Below are positions 1-10,869 of a stretch of DNA of 64,000 bases, in pieces (position 1 is the stretch's first letter; each line of letters opens with the position of its first letter). The translations under genes and the position numbers were made by a program. Under the pieces are notes generated by a model. The model was not told where the DNA came from and searched no databases. It saw only the letters and a program-made list of their open reading frames with translations. Source of the DNA: Proales similis (taxonomy: Eukaryota > Rotifera > Eurotatoria > Ploima > Proalidae); NCBI GenBank assembly GCA_019059635.1, contig JAGVRJ010000008.1:186001-250000 (forward strand). Direction: 5' to 3'.

Positions 1-2371
1 AGAGATTTAATTTGCAGTTGGATCGAGCAAAAATGTTCAAGGCCATTAGAATAGTTATTGTAAAATAAGGCAGCGCCTGTCGAGGGCAACCAGCAACCAA
101 TCCAGCTCTCGCTTGCAATACTTAATTACTCGACGGTACCAGGCAGTCTACGCAGCGCAGCTTGGGTGTATCAAATTTGGCAATCAGAGCGTTCTCAAAT
201 CGATGCTGTGCTTATATAAAACCTCAAGCGACTCCTCAGCAGAGAGTTGCGGAATGTCCGGCCTTATTAAGCTTAACTGTGGCTAAATTGGCTGCCACGA
301 GGTAGCGAACGGTGTCGGCTTTCGGCCTAAGTGATTTCGAAGCTCTATGCGCAGTCGAGCCCGTCTGTGGATAATCGAGTGTGCGCGTTTAAAAGCGATT
401 AAGTGCATCGAGTTCGTCCGTAGCAAGCGCCCCGAGAATAGGAGCGATAGACGATGCAGGCAGAAAGAGAGAGAGCGAGGGAGCACCAATGAACGAGCTT
501 GCAAGCGCATGATCGAACATGAATTCGGAGAGATAAATGCTGAATTTGGATAGAAGGCGGCGGCAGCAGCAGCGGTGGTGCGGGTTGCCTAGCGCGTTAC
601 TCTCTGACTGACTGGCTCGTAAGAATTATGCCAACGATCTGGCGAGAATGGATTCGAGAAGGCAACTAATCGCCCACTCGTTCGTTTGTGCTGCGCACGG
701 CTATCTTGCCTTTTTCGATGCCGTGATTGATGATTATTTTTAGCCGATTGATTATTACCAGCGAGCGCGATTGCACAAGCTTTCTTGCCAATGCGTCCAA
801 TCAAACGCGCTCGGCGCCCCCATTCACTATTAAGCTTCTACTCCAACACTGCCAGCCTCAGCATTCAGTCTACTTCTAAATCGCTCGCTTGCTTTCTCCT
901 CCGCTCTCGTTCGTTTTTGCCTTTTTCTCTAATTTTAAAAAAAGCCTCGTTTGTGTTTATCACATCATCTTCTTGGTTTCATGCGAAATTTATTTGTTTT
1001 GCAATTTTGGTCTTTTCTTCTCTTTGGCTGCCACTGTTTCTTTGAAGCATGAGCTTTTGTTTATTTCATTCGAGAGTCAAGCAGAAGCAAGTTGGTCTGG
1101 AAGAAGAAGAAACAATTTTCTGATTATCAGCGAGACCACGACCGCGGGTGTCCAGACTTGGCGCGGACCTTGTGAACTCTCTGTCTACAGCGTTCGAGTC
1201 GAGTGCAAGCGCGAGCAAATTATTTATTGCAGATTAGGTGCTGTCGACCAGCTGCTCTGGCTCTGATCGGTCTGATAATGACGCTGCCTGGTCATTCCTG
1301 CTCATCTGCTCGATCATAATTTCTATTCATTGCTCGATTTGCTCTTGAGTGCGGCCAGAGTGAGTGCTGAATCCCCAAATAAAGAAAGATTTTCTCTTTG
1401 CCCAACCCACATACGCTCTACATAGACCCACACACACACATACAGATTATCTCGGGCAGACTTTTGCTCTCGCTATTATCGTGTTTTTTGGTTGTTGTTG
1501 TTGTTTTTGTTCTTGTGGTACCAAAGAATAAATAAATAGGAATGGAGCCGATGAAGCAAGCTGCATGAGTAGTTAGCCGGCGATCAACGGTGCCGCTGCA
1601 TTCAAGTAAGATGATCGCACCGAATCAAAGTCAGGATATTTTTTATGCTAAACTCGTGAAACTGGATAGGGCTTTGGTGAGTGTGAGTGAGTAAGTGAGT
1701 GAGCAAGTATGTGTGTGTGTGTGGGTGCTGGGTATGGATGAATGCGAGGCTTTTTATTAGCAAATCAATTGCAATTATAGTTTGAATGAAGATTTCGTGC
1801 GTATAGGCAAATAAATACTGATAATTCGAACTTTCACCATGCAACTGCTTATCTTTATGCCAACGCCGATGCCAACGGCGAGAGAGGCGCGCAGCGAATG
1901 AGAGCAGAGCGAAGAAAGTTAAAGCAGAGCACAGAGAGAGAGAGAGGCAGGGAGGTAGGCCAGAGCGAGTGGAAAAGAGAATAAGAGGGATGCAGCGGCC
2001 CACCGTGTTTAGAGAATAGAGAACTATTTCGAATCAATATAAGCACCCATATTGGCGCGCAGCCGTGCCATTTGCAAGCGCAGCATCATCATAATAAAGA
2101 TAAAGCGGCCTCATCAGCCCTCAATCTATTCGCTTTTCGCCGACTTTTCTCCCGACCGCATGCGTGTTTGCGCCCGCTAATTTAAGAGCCGCAACAAGCT
2201 TACCTTAACCTAGCATACTCTATCTATCTCTCTCTCTTAGTCTGACTCTCTTTATTTAAGCGAAAATTTTCTGCATTTTCACAGTTCGCCTCCGACTCAG
2301 TTTTGAAATTTCGTAAATTTTTAGATTTTCTTCAACAACCGTTTGAGTAGACACGCAAAAAATCAGCAAAG
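1..2371. other. Non-coding stretch upstream of tropomyosin
   Basis: No open frame here has recognisable homology or the codon pattern of the neighbouring genes. The stretch is low complexity, with CA/TG and CT/GA runs and a TTG-repeat near 1490-1510. It probably holds the promoter and 5' untranslated sequence of the high-molecular-weight tropomyosin transcript, but I cannot place a start site. Confidence 0.6.
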
Positions 2372-5300
2372 ATGGCCACTCCGACAATGGACTCGATCAA
2401 AAAGAAAATGCAGTCTATGAAGCTTGAGAAGGAGAACGCGGTCGACCGCGCCGAACAAGCCGAACAGAGAACCAAGGACCTCGAGGAGAAGCTTAAGCTT
2501 GTAAAAGCCGCCTCCAATCTCGCTGTTTACACCGCCATCACTCAATTTTTGTTTGTTTTGAAAATTCACCTCTGGCACGCTGCAGGCCGAAGAGGAGAAC
2601 AACTCGCTTCTCAAGCGAATCTCTCAAATCGATCAGGATTTGGACAAGGCTCAAGAGCAGCTCTCAGAGGCGAACAACAAGCTCGACGAGGCTGCCAAAA
2701 AGTCGGCCGATGTAAGTGTTGATTTGCTTTAGAGAGGGACAATCTGCTAATTGGGAAATCGGTTCGATCGGCAACAACTTAAATTGAGAAGCGTGTTCAG
2801 GGCTTGAAGCGCTCGTTGCATGACCCAGTAATCTTGCATGCCAAGAACCTGGCGCCAGAGGCGTCAGATTACTACCGGCGCCGATCTAGAAAGGTCAATA
2901 ATTTGCGCTCGTTCCAGTGGCCATTTTCTCGCGCGTCTAATGCATTAGTTGCCAGCGCAGGCGAAATTATCTCTCAAGTTGCCCCTCTTAACGCATCAAT
3001 CCCTTCATATATTATATTTGTACGCGCGCCGACCAGATTATGTAGAACATGGACCGAACAGCCAAGGTGGAGCGGCGCTGGTTGAGCCGCGCTCGATGGG
3101 AAAACGAGTTTTGTTTATGTTAAAGCGCTCATCTCTTCACGATGATGATGATGATGATGGTGAAGGGTTTAGTAGAAGGCGAGTTAAACTCTGCCCAGAT
3201 TGAGCTTATTTGATGAGCTGTTATCTATTTGCTATTATGAATCGAGTCGAATTATGAGCGTTACTCGATAGTCAGCATGAGGCAGGCAGGCAGGCGCTTC
3301 TGAAACAAAAGTTTTGTATTTCATGTTTGATCAACAGAAAGAGAGAACAAAAAAAAAGTGAAAAAAGGATTGAGTAGGCAATGCACATGTTTGCTCACTC
3401 ACTTGGCTCGATCGCCTCCAATTTACTGCAGCCAGTGATCTGAAGTGAGCAAGCGTGCAAGTCGATCTCTGCTCGCCCGACTGAATGCCTTCTCCCGGCT
3501 TGTTTTATGAGATAATTATTGGCAAATTAGGCAGCACACAAAGTCTAGTATCAATTTGAGCCGAGCCGACAACTTGAGCCATCATCTCTATGGCCATCAT
3601 CAGCGTCGGCGTCCTCATCATCGTCGTTGTCAGCCAGTTTGCCAACTAATTCATTAAGGCGTTGACGCGCGAGTAAATATTTGTTCATTCGCCGCGGCAG
3701 TAGCTGCTCTTCCGACTTGACTTTCAGTTCTTGCACGCAAGAGCCATGAGAGAAATGAGCGTGAAGGCAGAGAAAGGTCTCTCTCTCTCTGTTCATCCCA
3801 GCTGAGTTGGAGGCCGCAGCCGGGGTTTCAATTCTCACTCAACGTGTGTGTCTCTCCCTCCCTTTGCCTCTCTGATTGTTTGTGTGTGTCTGTGCTCAAT
3901 ACACAAACGGTCCATAAATATCCAAATAAGCCTCAGCAAGCCGCACAACACCGCAATCTCTAGTTTTGAGTTTTCCAACGCATCGAGGCTTCTCTCCGAA
4001 AACTCGTTAAGAAGCATTCGTCCAATTTACTCGACAAGAATTTTCCTTCTTCTTTCTTCATTTTGGATTTTGGTCGCACTCGCCTCTTAAGCTGATTGTA
4101 GGCCTTTAGCTTCATGATGTTGTTGGTTATGATGACGCGATTCGAAAGCCCGAGTGAAAGTGAAGGAGGCGTGTTTGAGCGAAAATTGAGCGAAAATCAA
4201 ATTGGACTCATTGTCAGGTGGTGTTGTTTGATGCAGTGTGCGCCATGTGGTCGCCATCTAAACCCTGTGCTCGTTAGATTTGCGTGTAGATTTTGTAACA
4301 TGCGTCGCGAATAGCAGAATGGCGTCGAATGAACTGAATCGAATTGACGAGCTGTTAATAAGCGGTCAAATAAGCAACGCGGTCGAGTTCTATAACTACT
4401 TCAAGAAAAAGCGAGACTCGACATGCTCGATGGTGGCCAACAGTCCGACGCTCTCAAGCATCCCGCAGTCGCCCTCCTCGTCTTCATTGTCGTCCACGCT
4501 GTCCAACAGCAACAACAACAATGCAAACAGCAGCTCGGCTCGAAAGCTGAATGGCAAGAAATCGCGTCCGACTGCTCTGAGCGAATATGCCACTCTCTCG
4601 CCTCAATCAGGCGCCAGCAGTGTGCTCAGCTCGCCGGCAGACAATCAAAGCAATAAACGACGTCCGAGCAAGAAAAATTCTACTTCAATATCTAATCTGG
4701 CATCGTACGCAAGCCTTAGTCCAGCAGCGGGCTCGTTCTATCAGACGGCGGCGAACTACTCGATTCCAAGCAACTTGTTCGCTTGTGCTAAAAATAGCGA
4801 TCGATCTGAGGCGAGCGAATCTCTTTCCTATTACTCGCTTGGCGCTGCGAGTCAATCGTGTACACCTGAATCGATTTACTACGCGTACAGAATAGACGGA
4901 CGCGCGTCGGACGGACTGGATGCATATTGCCAAAAAGAAGCGCAGCAGTCGCCCAGCATCTCGTCCATATTCATGAATTCAAGTCTCACGTCTTACTACC
5001 AAAAGTACAAGCAATCGCAGCAGCAACAGCAGCAGCAGCAGTCGCCAACTAAGCAGCATTCTGGCCAGTTGTGCAGCGAGAGCGCAAAGCAATTGGACAC
5101 GAATAAGCTAAAAGAAGACGCAATAAACAAGATAATCCAGAACGAGCGGATCAAGCAGATAAGACAAAAGATCTACGAAACAGAACTGCTTAAAGAGTAT
5201 CAGAACGTGAGCGAAAAGTCGAGCAAAAGCGAACGATCAGGACAAGAGCAGGAGGCGGAGCAAGAAGAAAAGAACGAAAGAGAGACAGCAGCGGAGAGCG

Positions 5301-8300
5301 GCATTGAAGACGACGATGACGATGCTGAGGAGCAAGAAGGTGGCGGCCATCGTCGAAGCAGCAGCAGCAGTAGAATCAATGGCGAGGGCGCCAATTCTGC
5401 CCACAGAGCGGCACAATGCAATTCATGGAGCCGGGGTGCATCCAACGAGCTACTCTCGATGCTCTCACCCTACCAGTCCAAGTTCACGCTCAAGATTTCC
5501 ATCATAAGCAGCGAAGTGAAGAACATTGTGAACGTGCTCAAACAGGTCCGTGCGTGCTTTTTGCTCGGGGTGCGGATATGGCCCTGTGGGAGTTGAGTGG
5601 GCAGTACAAGAAGGTGCCCAAAATAGTTGGTAGTCGAATTCCTTCGACAATCATATCTCGCCTCGTTGTCGTCTCTCGTTTTCCTTTATTGCACGAACTT
5701 GCCAAGCTGGACTATGAGCGCATTTTCTCGATCGTCGCCAACCACTGGTTACGTAACCGGCCGCTTAGGGCCGCTTTGGGGGTAGTCGTCGTCGTCGTCG
5801 ACACTGCTAGTCAGAAAAGACAATTCATGAGCGAGCTCGTGCGTGTTTTGCCGTCACTTTAACGACTTTCTCTACGCCATGACTCTAACTGAACGCCGCG
5901 CCGACACTCGGTGATAAGAATGATTCATATGAACTTAATTTGCGCTCAATCATAAATTTCATTTATTCAGAGTAGTCGGAGCAGCGTTCTCTCTCTCACT
6001 CTTTTTCTGTTTTCTCTTTGTATTCGAATACGAACGATGCTCGCTCGTTTGGCCTCTCTCCTTCTTTCTGCTCGCAAGCCATTGAGTATAGAAAGGCCCG
6101 CATCGAATGAGACGGGCAAAAACTCAGAGCCAAGATGTGACGGATTAAGTAGATGAAGCACGAATGATTTGCATGATGGCTGCCAAACAAGAGGAGGATA
6201 GCGTCGACCAGAGTCAGTCAACATGACGATCGAGCTCTGGCCGTCCGATATTCAGCCATTATGTCCACACTCATCATCATCATCGTCGTCGTCATCATCG
6301 AACAATTATAATAAGCCGACAGTTTGCCTCGAGAGCAAGCAAACACGAGCACACTCGCATCAGGCATTCAGTTTCAATTTAACTTTCAAATCAATATTTA
6401 TGTCCGCAATTATGTCCACCATCGCCGGCGACCGGATATATTCGCTCGGACCTCGTAGGCGGCTTCCAAGCACATTCCATCCCACTCATCTCCATCTCAT
6501 TTCGTTTTATATTTTATTTATATCTCCTCTCTCTCTTTCTCTCTCTCTCTTACTCTCTTTTTGCCTTTGTTGGTCCATTCTCTCGCGTTGTGTGCACTCG
6601 CTGCTCAGTTTGCTCCGATAATTATTTATCTCTACACTTCTAATCAGCTTAAATATTATTATGATGATGATGAATTGGGCTTGGAAATATTCGCCGCCTG
6701 CAAGATGAGTACACACACACGCATAGACAAGTGCATGCAAGCCCACACAAGCTAGCTCACACGCTGAGTCGCACAGAAGCAGCGAGAAAGAGAGAGAGAG
6801 CCATAGAGACCCAATGAGAGGTTGAGAGCGAGAGAAAAGAGACTATTCTGGGTCTATGTGACAAGATTAGTCATCTAGACCCAGATAGACTAGATAGGGA
6901 CAAGTAGCGCACCGAAGTAGATAGAGAGCCTCACTGCGTCTCAGTGTGCGGGAATGCGAAAGTGAACACAAGCGGCAGCGTTTTTCAGGATGAGTCCAAG
7001 CGACCAAGCATTCTCTATTTGCCGAGCTCTGTTGCAATTTTAGAGGTCATTCCATTTCGACGACCACGACGGCGGCGGCGACGACGACGACGACGACAGC
7101 ACTCGCACACATTTATTTGATTGCTTGAATTAGTAATTGCACACGAGCATGTCAGTTCAGTCAAGAGGCATGAACTCATCACAGAACGGAAAGAACTTGA
7201 GCGAGTCGGTTTCATCGCCGGGCGCCACCATTCTGGAGACTCTCAAGCGAAAAATGAATCTTCTAAAAGAAGAGCTTGAGGTCAACAGAGAGGAGCTCGG
7301 CCGTTCGAAGCATGACTTGGAAGAAGAGAGACGACGACGAGAGTGTGTAAGTGCAAGACGGGCCGAAATTCAGACTCGCCGGGTTGATCGAACCGATTTC
7401 CATATTTGCCCTCGCACTCTAACCAGACTCTTCTCATCTTTCCGCTAACTAATCCCTTTCAAAGGCTGAGTTGGAAGTGTCTGCGCTCCAGCGACGCATC
7501 CAGCTTCTCGAAGAGGACTTCGAAAAGACCGAGGAGCGACTCCAGCAAGCGACCACCAAGCTCAACGAAGCTTCGGAGGCCGCTGACGAGAGCGAGAGGT
7601 ATTTCTTTCATTTGACGCATCAGTCCGCATCCTTCTCTTCTCGTCCGCGATACTGTTCACTTTGCTCACTCTTGTCCATTCGCCGCCGTGTTCATTCGTT
7701 TAAATGTCTCTATCGAACCGAATCGCTTCGAAATCGTAAAGAGTGCGCAAGCTGATGGAGACCAGACTCAATCTTGACGGAGATAAAGTCGAGACGTTGG
7801 AAAGGCAGCTTAAAGAAGCGCGCGAGCTGGCCGCCGATTCAGATCGCAAATATGAAGAAGTAAACACACCCTAATAGGTCGACTCAAGTGAAATTAGAGG
7901 CGAGCAGTGTCCGTCCCCCATTTTCCTCTTCTTCTTCTCCGACTCCCGTCTGTGTTTAGCGAGACGAGCTGTCTACGGGAACAGCGCTGTCTCTTTAACC
8001 CGCCACAAAACGAATCTCTGAGCCGCTCTAAATCACTGAAATCGAACACAGACAGCGCAAGACTTTGGAAGCAAGAAGCTTCAACGATGAAGAACGCGTC
8101 GCCGAGCTCGAGAAGCAGTTGGCTGAGGCTCAAATCATCGCCGAGGATGCTGATAGACGATACGACGAGGTGAGCCATCTCTTTCCTTCTTCTCTTCTTT
8201 GCCAATTCTAACCAGCGATCCGACCAGGTCTCTCGTCGTCTGGCTATCATGGAAGTCGATCTTGAGCGAGCTGAGGACCGTGCCGAAGCTGCTGAAGCGT

Positions 8301-10414
8301 AAGTGCTGTGCTCTTTGAATCGAACGGTCGATCGGTCGACTGCCGAGCGCAACTCAACACCAACCGAGCCAACTGCTCAATAGCGTCCTGTACCGCTCAG
8401 TCCTCTCTCCTCTTCTCTGGTTTTGATTTCCATTTGCCTGACCGACTGCTCGCCTTGCGTTTTCACTTTTTTACTGTTTTGACCGCATTTTGCATTGAGT
8501 GCATGCTAACCGCGTTTGCGTTTGCTTTTTATAAAAAGGTTTCAAGGAAGCTGGCCATGCTCGAGTCGGACGTGGAAAAATCCGAGGACCGAGCGGGCCA
8601 TTCCCAACAGTGAGTGCCTGCCTGCCTGCCTGAGTGCATTTGTCTGCGTTGCCTTTTAACCCGATGCACGCTACTTGCTTGCGTTTGAGCAGAAAAATAG
8701 CCCAGTTGGAAGAGGAATTGCGCATGCTGAACAACACGCTCAAAGTGCTCAAACATAAAGAGGAGAAGGTAAGAGAGACATACAGTGACATGTTGGTTTG
8801 TGTGCGCTCCATTCGCTCCGCTCAGTCATTTTCCAGTCGACAAATAAAAAGAAACGACCGTTCGACTGACCACCTCAATAGTTGGACTCGATTTAAAATT
8901 GCTCTATTTTGTGTGCACATTTTCTAGCAAGATCCTTGAGCTCGAAGAGGAGCTTAAGGTTGTCGGCAACAACATGAAGTCGCTCGAAGTGTCCGAACAA
9001 GAGGTACAACTTGCAACTGAGTTGGCCTTGTTCTGGCCTCAATGCCCTTGTTTGCCGTCTTTTGTGTGCCGCCCATGTGTGTGTGTGTGTGTTTGTTGGT
9101 CCGGGATGTGTTAAAGATTGCGTTTGAATCGAATTTGAGCACGAAACAAGCATGAGAGAGAGAGTTGAATCGCCCATGAGTTCATCATCATCTAATTCGA
9201 ATTCTCAAAGGCCATCCAACGCGAGGAGAGCTACGAGGAGCAGATCCGAGACCTCTCTGCCCGCCTCAAGGATGTAAGTACCGCTGCTCATACGAAGCCA
9301 ATCATGCATGCGCTGTGTGTGTGTGTCTGCTGGTGAGTCGAAGTTAATCTCGATCGTGCAAACTAGGCCGAGCACCGTGCGGATCTTGGCGAACGAACCA
9401 TGGCCAAATTGCAGAAGGAATGCGACAAGCTGGAAGGTAAGCGCAGTCCCCCACTCACCCGATACGAGAATGAGCGTTTGGTTCGCGTGTGTCGCTTGAT
9501 TTTCTTTAATTCGCTTGCTCTGGTTTTCTGATTGTGCAACTTACGCACGCCAATTTGTCCCTTAAAACACCGGCCCTCTTGGCTCTTGATTGCAGTCGCA
9601 GCGCAGAAGCGACGAGTCAGAGCGGCAAGTACTAAAACTGAGCAAAGACGCTCAGCGACTTGAAGGTGAGCCTGTCGCTCATTCGAACCGATCAGATCAT
9701 TCGAACCGTGAACCGGCCGATTCTCGCTCATTCGCATGTCTCCTAACTCTAATCCGCACGGTTTGTAGACGAGCTGGCCACCGAACGAGAAAAGACCAAG
9801 AATCTGCAGTACGAGATGGATAAATGCATAGCCGATCTCAACTCCATGTAGCATGATGCATGACGCGTGTCCATAGAACTAAATGATCGAGTCCGAGTCG
9901 AGTGAAGCCTCATGTGCCATCCTCCTCAAATCTAACCACTCCCAAACAAACAACAAACAGTCAAATAGCCCAGCAAATGCTACTCGAATATCGATTAGTC
10001 AATATATCATTAAAAAAAAACAAGCGAATTATTTAATTGAGTCAGACGAAAAGAATAAATAAAAAGAAAACGAAACGAAAAAGAAGGATAGCGCATCGAT
10101 TTCGGCTTCAATTCAAATGGCCTTTGCTCTATTAGAGTGGCCTATCTATTCAAGCTGCATTGGCCACAGCAAATAAAACGCGTTCAGTGCATTTCTAATT
10201 CAGCTGAGCTTGTGCATGCCAATCTCGTTTGATTTGTCTTTTTTTCTGGCTTTGACTTGGGGAGTTTTGCGCACGGTTTGACTGCTCCGACCCGACCAAG
10301 ACAATGTTCTAACGCAATTGTTGCACAATAGACGAACTGCTGTCCGAGAAGGAAAAGTACAAGAACATCAGCGAGGAGTTGGAGCAGACGCTCAACGAAC
10401 TGCAGGGCTATTAA
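2372..10414 (+). CDS. TPM: Tropomyosin gene, many alternative exons
   Basis: Actin-binding parallel coiled-coil protein of muscle and cytoskeleton. Every constitutive tropomyosin block is visible: exon 1a (2372-2500), exon 2 (2586-2711), exon 1b (7149-7346), exon 3 (7465-7598), pairs 4a/4b, 5a/5b, 6a/6b, exon 7 (9211-9273), pairs 8a/8b and 9a/9b. All junctions are GT-AG and phases agree. A transcript 1a-2-3-4-5-6-7-8-9 gives 870 coding bases, that is 284 residues if translation starts at the second ATG (2387), exactly the family length, or 289 from the first. Conserved blocks include [22 protein letters not shown] and EVSEQE. The order 1a-2-1b-3 matches vertebrate TPM genes. Exons 9a and 9b each end in a stop and have their own poly(A) signals. 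Introns are longer than elsewhere in the window, as expected for a regulated gene. Confidence 0.95.
4319..5545 (+). CDS. Alternative tropomyosin first exon: long low-complexity head
   Basis: This is a 409-codon open frame starting at ATG 4319 and ending at CAG|GTCCGT in phase 0, the phase needed to join tropomyosin exon 3. It lies inside the tropomyosin gene on the same strand, between exons 2 and 1b. The protein is rich in Ser, Asn and Gln, with a polyglutamine run near residue 245, a basic-acidic helical stretch (about 263-305) and an acidic run (about 335-345). It resembles in design the disordered heads of atypical Drosophila Tm1 isoforms. I infer a head-tropomyosin isoform of about 613 residues. 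The donor is weak, so it could instead be an independent nested gene. Confidence 0.55.
7149..7346 (+). CDS. Alternative tropomyosin first exon 1b (short isoform)
   Basis: This exon has 66 codons from ATG 7149 to a GTAAGT donor in phase 0, directly compatible with exon 3. After about 25 low-complexity residues it encodes a coiled-coil segment ([18 protein letters not shown]) resembling vertebrate exon 1b in position and pattern. It would replace exons 1a and 2 and give a low-molecular-weight tropomyosin of about 270 residues. A separate internal promoter just upstream of 7149 is implied; I see no clear TATA box. The GAC/GACG-rich run near 7060-7100 is a simple repeat. Confidence 0.8.
7742..8169 (+). 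other. Tropomyosin mutually exclusive exon pair 4a/4b
   Basis: Exon 4a is 7742-7859 and exon 4b is 8052-8169, both 118 nt, both entering in phase 2 and leaving in phase 0. They encode two versions of the same block: 4a ends in ADSDRKYEE and 4b in [10 protein letters not shown]. Because 118 is not a multiple of three, using both would shift the frame, so the design enforces one or the other. Exon 4b looks closer to the usual invertebrate sequence (contains NDEERV). Confidence 0.9.
8228..8609 (+). other. Tropomyosin mutually exclusive exon pair 5a/5b
   Basis: Exon 5a is 8228-8298 and exon 5b is 8539-8609, both 71 nt, entering in phase 0 and leaving in phase 2. Exon 5a encodes the standard block ([20 protein letters not shown]). 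Exon 5b encodes a diverged version ([20 protein letters not shown]). Joint use would break the frame. Confidence 0.9.
8693..9003 (+). other. Tropomyosin mutually exclusive exon pair 6a/6b
   Basis: Exon 6a is 8693-8768 and exon 6b is 8928-9003, both 76 nt, entering in phase 2 and leaving in phase 0. Exon 6b is the conserved form ([15 protein letters not shown]). Exon 6a is diverged ([15 protein letters not shown]). Vertebrate TPM genes also have alternative exons 6a and 6b at this position. Confidence 0.9.
9367..9665 (+). other. Tropomyosin mutually exclusive exon pair 8a/8b
   Basis: Exon 8a is 9367-9436 and exon 8b is 9596-9665, both 70 nt, entering in phase 0 and leaving in phase 1. Both align to the usual block with spacing ...E...L.K...RLE: 8a has [14 protein letters not shown] and 8b has [14 protein letters not shown]. 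The single constitutive exon 7 (9211-9273) lies before them. Confidence 0.85.
9769..10414 (+). other. Tropomyosin alternative terminal exons 9a/9b
   Basis: Exon 9a is 9769-9851 and exon 9b is 10332-10414, both 83 nt including the stop codon. Exon 9b gives the classical invertebrate C-terminus ending LNELQGY. Exon 9a ends in CIADLNSM and lacks that ending, so its head-to-tail overlap and troponin contacts should differ. Each has downstream AATAAA signals, so choice of terminal exon is coupled to choice of poly(A) site. Confidence 0.9.
10054..10177 (+). terminator. Poly(A) signals for tropomyosin exon 9a
   Basis: Overlapping AATAAA hexamers lie at 10054-10063 and a further one at 10172-10177, all between exon 9a and exon 9b. 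They fit 3' ends of 9a-type transcripts. Confidence 0.55.
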
Positions 10415-10862
10415 GCATTTTGGACAGCAGACATGCAACTTTCAACACTGGCACCTTTTCATCGTTGATTTTATTTCTCTATTCATTGAGCGCACACTCG
10501 ACCATGCACTTTGTTTCAGTCTAAATTTAAGCACTCTTATTTAATTCTTGCCCGTGCATCTCTACCAGCAACTACTAGCCAACCAAGCAGACGTCATGAA
10601 TCCACAACTCAAGTCGCTATATTCTGTTTTGCTGAGTCAAACACGTTCTAAAGTTGTGCGCCTCAATCATCTTCACGCCTTAGAATTTCATCCTCTCCTC
10701 CTCCTCATCCTGCTACTCTTCGTTGTTCTTCTTCTCATTCATCTTCTCATTCGTTATATTTTGCCTGCTGCTGACTAGACTATTCTATCGAGTAAATCCA
10801 CTCAACCGAAGCTACTTTGCAACAAAAAGAAGAAAGAATTTATTTGTGCCGCCTTATATTAA

Positions 10863-10868
10863 AATAAA
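10863..10868 (+). terminator. Poly(A) signal for tropomyosin exon 9b
   Basis: An AATAAA hexamer lies about 450 bases after the exon 9b stop and fits the distal 3' end of the gene. Confidence 0.5.
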
Positions 10869-10869
10869 C

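Noticed and set aside
283-2003. Several open frames of 60-130 codons near the left edge
   Set aside because: Composition follows simple repeats (CA, CT) with no recognisable domains and no matching splice signals.
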